Assembly: GCA_036723735.1 (NCBI GenBank)
Contig: DAIMGT010000063.1
Location: forward strand, 1 to 23,097
Reading direction: 5' to 3'
Source: UBA4656 sp002405525
Lineage (GTDB): Bacteria > Pseudomonadota > Gammaproteobacteria > Xanthomonadales > Ahniellaceae
Length of the DNA stretch: 23,097 nucleotides
Part shown: positions 21,450 through 23,097 of the stretch, piece after piece
Position numbering within the stretch: the first letter of the stretch is position 1
How the letters are laid out: the number at the start of each line of letters is the position of its first letter
Translations under genes and position numbers: made by a program
The notes under the pieces: model-generated
What the model was told of the DNA's origin: nothing
What the model saw: the letters and a program-made list of their open reading frames with translations, nothing else
Database searches by the model: none

Positions 21450-22292
21450 CTATAGCCGCGCAACGAGATCTTCCGCCCTAGAGCGCCGGATACCGCGTTC
21501 CGGATTCTGTTCGAGGTATGCAATCAGTAGCCGCCGACCGCGATCTCGATCCGTGCTCGCACTGGCTAGGCAGCAGTAGGTTTCGCCAAGCACTGCAAGT
21601 GCGTCGCGGTCTCCAGCAGTTACGAGGACCTCAAGGCGCCCTCGAATGGTCTGAATCCAGCGCTCATGCGCAGCTGATCCCGCGCCAGCAGCCCAGACGT
21701 CGAGCGGCGGGAACCGTACTTGGTCGAGAATGGCGTCCCTGACGCCTGATGCGGCGGCATTTTCAGAGAGTTCACCAAGGATCTTGGCGTACTCGCTCTG
21801 GCGCGGCGGAAGCGACGCACATACGGCGGCAATGTCGCGGATGAGTTGGGTCGTTCCAACAGACTCTTCAGCAGGCAGTCCCGCTCCTCGACACGAAGCA
21901 AGTAACATCGCAAGTCGATGCGTTGAGTGTGCATCGCCATTTTGAGCTCGCGCTTCTAGATCCGCATACAGCGCTGCAATGCTCGAATGGCCGGCGAGAT
22001 CGATTGCGTTGGACTTGGCGAAGACTTCGTCAGCCTTTGGGACTAGGCTCGTCTGGACCTTGCCTTCGTCTAGCTTGCTTCGAATCGGTCTTGTAGCCGC
22101 TTGTCGTTCGTCTTGCTCGTCCATCGGCTTGTCAGCGGCAAGCCTATTGCCAGGCAATACGGGAGCTGGACCCAAGTCAACCGTGGCCTTGGTCTCGCGC
22201 TGGCCACTCGCCGCGTGCATCACAGCGACAGCAGCGACCGTCAGGCCGCCGACTACCAGAAAGAACTTGTTGCGCGTTCGCACTTGACTCAC
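21450..22292 (-). CDS. Unknown membrane-anchored or exported helical protein
   Basis: A 280-aa protein I do not recognise. Residues 8-28 (NKFFLVVGGLTVAAVAVMHAA) form a signal anchor after a basic start (RTRNK). About 30-85 is a polar linker, and 95-280 is helical with repeat-like features (AALYADLEARAQNGDAHST, HRLAMLLASC, AEDLVARL) suggestive of TPR- or Sel1-like solenoids, but without clear consensus. It most likely sits in the periplasm. The start is ambiguous: GTG at 22292 has GAGG only two bases upstream, while GTG at 22283 is 11 bases from it. Codon use is more AT-rich than in the genes to the left. The upstream neighbour is another unknown gene in the same direction, 188 bp away. Confidence 0.72.
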   Translation of the reverse strand: MSQVRTRNKFFLVVGGLTVAAVAVMHAASGQRETKATVDLGPAPVLPGNRLAADKPMDEQDERQAATRPIRSKLDEGKVQTSLVPKADEVFAKSNAIDLAGHSSIAALYADLEARAQNGDAHSTHRLAMLLASCRGAGLPAEESVGTTQLIRDIAAVCASLPPRQSEYAKILGELSENAAASGVRDAILDQVRFPPLDVWAAGAGSAAHERWIQTIRGRLEVLVTAGDRDALAVLGETYCCLASASTDRDRGRRLLIAYLEQNPERGIRRSRAEDLVARL

Positions 22293-22358
22293 TCCCTCAT
22301 CGCCAAATAGATCTTTGTGGGGAATCCGACACGAAATCGAGCAAGAAGTTCAAGGATC

Positions 22359-22388
22359 GCAGTTGGCCGTTGGTTGCAGTTGGCCGTT
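22359..22388. repeat. 13-bp direct repeat GCAGTTGGCCGTT
   Basis: Exact copies at 22359-22371 and 22376-22388, separated by four bases. It could be an operator pair for the downstream (leftward) gene or a duplication scar. Confidence 0.6.
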
Positions 22389-22390
22389 TA

Positions 22391-22407
22391 GTGCGCGTTC
22401 TGCGCAC
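22391..22407. other. Hairpin GTGCGC/GCGCAC
   Basis: Perfect 6-bp stem with a five-base loop, next to the direct repeat, in the 188-bp gap between two leftward unknown genes. Confidence 0.45.
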
Positions 22408-22415
22408 GACCGCAC

Positions 22416-22440
22416 ATTGGGTTGCCCCCGCAAACCCAAT
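22416..22440 (-). terminator. Stable hairpin downstream of the right-edge gene
   Basis: ATTGGGTTGC (22416-22425) pairs with GCAAACCCAAT (22430-22440) with a one-base bulge and a CCCC loop, about 40 nt after the stop of the partial leftward gene. This is the strongest of three stems in the gap. No long T-run follows on the minus strand, so termination is plausible but unproven. Confidence 0.45.
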
Positions 22441-22462
22441 CAGTACTGACCTTCCCTGAACA

Positions 22463-22477
22463 GCCTCTGGCGGAGGC
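22463..22477 (-). other. Small hairpin just after the right-edge gene stop
   Basis: GCCTC/GAGGC with a five-base loop, 3 nt downstream of the stop codon at 22481-22483. First of the three stems in this gap. Confidence 0.4.
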
Positions 22478-22480
22478 CCG

Positions 22481-23097
22481 CTAGAATCCAGAGCCGCAGG
22501 CGTTGCCGTCCCACGCATCGACGAAGGCACGGCAAGCTGCTTGTCGACGTGCAGCAACGAGCGCGTCGTTCAGTGGCCCGAATATTATCCCGTCAAGAAA
22601 ATTCAGCGCCACTGAGAATGCGCCAATAGCGACACTCGGCGAACTACGGTTGTACCAAGATGATAGGGTCCGTTCTGTGTTGGCATTTGCCGCTATGCCG
22701 TTCATTGCCGCCCCTAGGCCGCTGCACAGATCTTGGTTGCTTTGGCTGAATGGCCCGGCACCCTCGCCTTCTTGACCGGAGATGATTGCTGCGCAGTAGT
22801 TTGAAATCTGCGCAACGTAGGTTTGCTCGCATGACGAGGGATCAGATGCGAGGTCGGCATAGCATCCGGAGAGCTGGAAGGCAAACGACTGTGTGGCGCT
22901 CGAAAGCGCCCCTGCAAATCGTTGGTCTAGAACATCATGCTGGTACGGATAACTGAAGTTGGGCCAGGGTGTTCCAGCCTGTGCAAGCGCACGATTGCAT
23001 CCATCGACTGGACCTGCTGCATGGAGCGCAGCGCATACGTGTTGATCTTCCCGCCGTTTGACGGACACCGGGTTAGTGGAATCATACCCCCAACCCG
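22481..23097 (-). CDS. Unknown cysteine-containing protein, partial (N-terminus beyond the window edge)
   Basis: The frame is open to the right edge, so only the C-terminal 205 residues or so are seen. A GTG at 23068 exists, but the frame continues upstream (GWGYDSTNPV before it), so it is probably internal. There are eight cysteines (for example SGCYAD, SSCEQT, NYCAAI, DLCSGL, NACGSG), an even number that fits disulfides in an exported protein. A hydrophobic patch (AIGAFSVALNFLDGIIFGPLN, about 40-60 from the end) could be a membrane or hydrophobic-core helix. I do not recognise the family. Codon use is AT-richer than in the block to the left. A C-terminal domain of a large surface or polymorphic protein is possible but not shown. 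Confidence 0.65.
   Translation of the reverse strand, partial: GWGYDSTNPVSVKRREDQHVCAALHAAGPVDGCNRALAQAGTPWPNFSYPYQHDVLDQRFAGALSSATQSFAFQLSGCYADLASDPSSCEQTYVAQISNYCAAIISGQEGEGAGPFSQSNQDLCSGLGAAMNGIAANANTERTLSSWYNRSSPSVAIGAFSVALNFLDGIIFGPLNDALVAARRQAACRAFVDAWDGNACGSGF

Noticed and set aside
21371..22480. Integron attC site or cassette array in the AT-richer region
   Set aside because: The repeats and hairpins lack the paired RYYYAAC / GTTRRRY core sites in the proper arrangement, and no integrase gene is in the window.
1..23097. CRISPR array, insertion sequence or phage genes
   Set aside because: No regularly spaced direct repeats of suitable length, no transposase, integrase or phage structural protein was recognised on either strand.

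Overview
The window is GC-rich, gene-dense chromosomal DNA. The gene content and order suggest a gammaproteobacterium of the Xanthomonadales/Lysobacterales group: rsmG-parA-parB followed by an ECF sigma factor with a DUF3379-type partner, a GT2 plus LipA-B-N membrane protein pair, hemB-aroE, and a CalB-type aldehyde dehydrogenase. The assignment rests on protein family resemblance and was not tested by a search.

Left part (1-5965): 430 bases with no supportable gene, then a leftward coniferyl-aldehyde-dehydrogenase-type gene. Divergent from it is a five-gene rightward operon: a 169-aa protein with a ribbon-helix-helix-like N-terminus, a PspA/IM30 protein, a YqiJ-type OB-fold membrane protein, a YqiK-type flotillin and an 81-aa acidic-loop (TerB-like) protein. 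It is headed by a TTGACA-17-TACATA promoter whose -10 overlaps a 10-bp palindrome. This is the most system-like locus: a membrane-microdomain and envelope-stress module with its own candidate regulator.

Middle (6036-12734): a gamma-carbonic anhydrase converges on a leftward aroE-DUF952-YkgJ operon. hemB lies upstream of aroE, separated by an intergenic region with heptad GGGCYCA repeats and a strong hairpin. A divergent 850-aa REC-PAS-GGDEF-EAL protein follows; its GGDEF motif is degenerate and its EAL domain largely intact. Then comes a minimal 159-aa SPFH protein.

Chromosome-maintenance and envelope block (12815-17628): rsmG, parA, parB, an ECF sigma factor, an overlapping DUF3379-like anti-sigma candidate, a GT2 glycosyltransferase and a LipA-B N-terminal-domain membrane protein, all rightward. 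A pair of 27-nt REP-like palindromes in opposite orientation lies between this block and the next, convergent one.

Right part (17926-23097): a leftward, translationally coupled trio (SDR, saccharopine-dehydrogenase-like protein with a Pro/Ala-rich extension, DUF2237) and a divergent second SDR. After 21371 base composition becomes visibly more AT-rich, with two leftward unknown proteins, one cut by the window edge, and an intergenic region rich in hairpins and repeats. This looks like accessory DNA.
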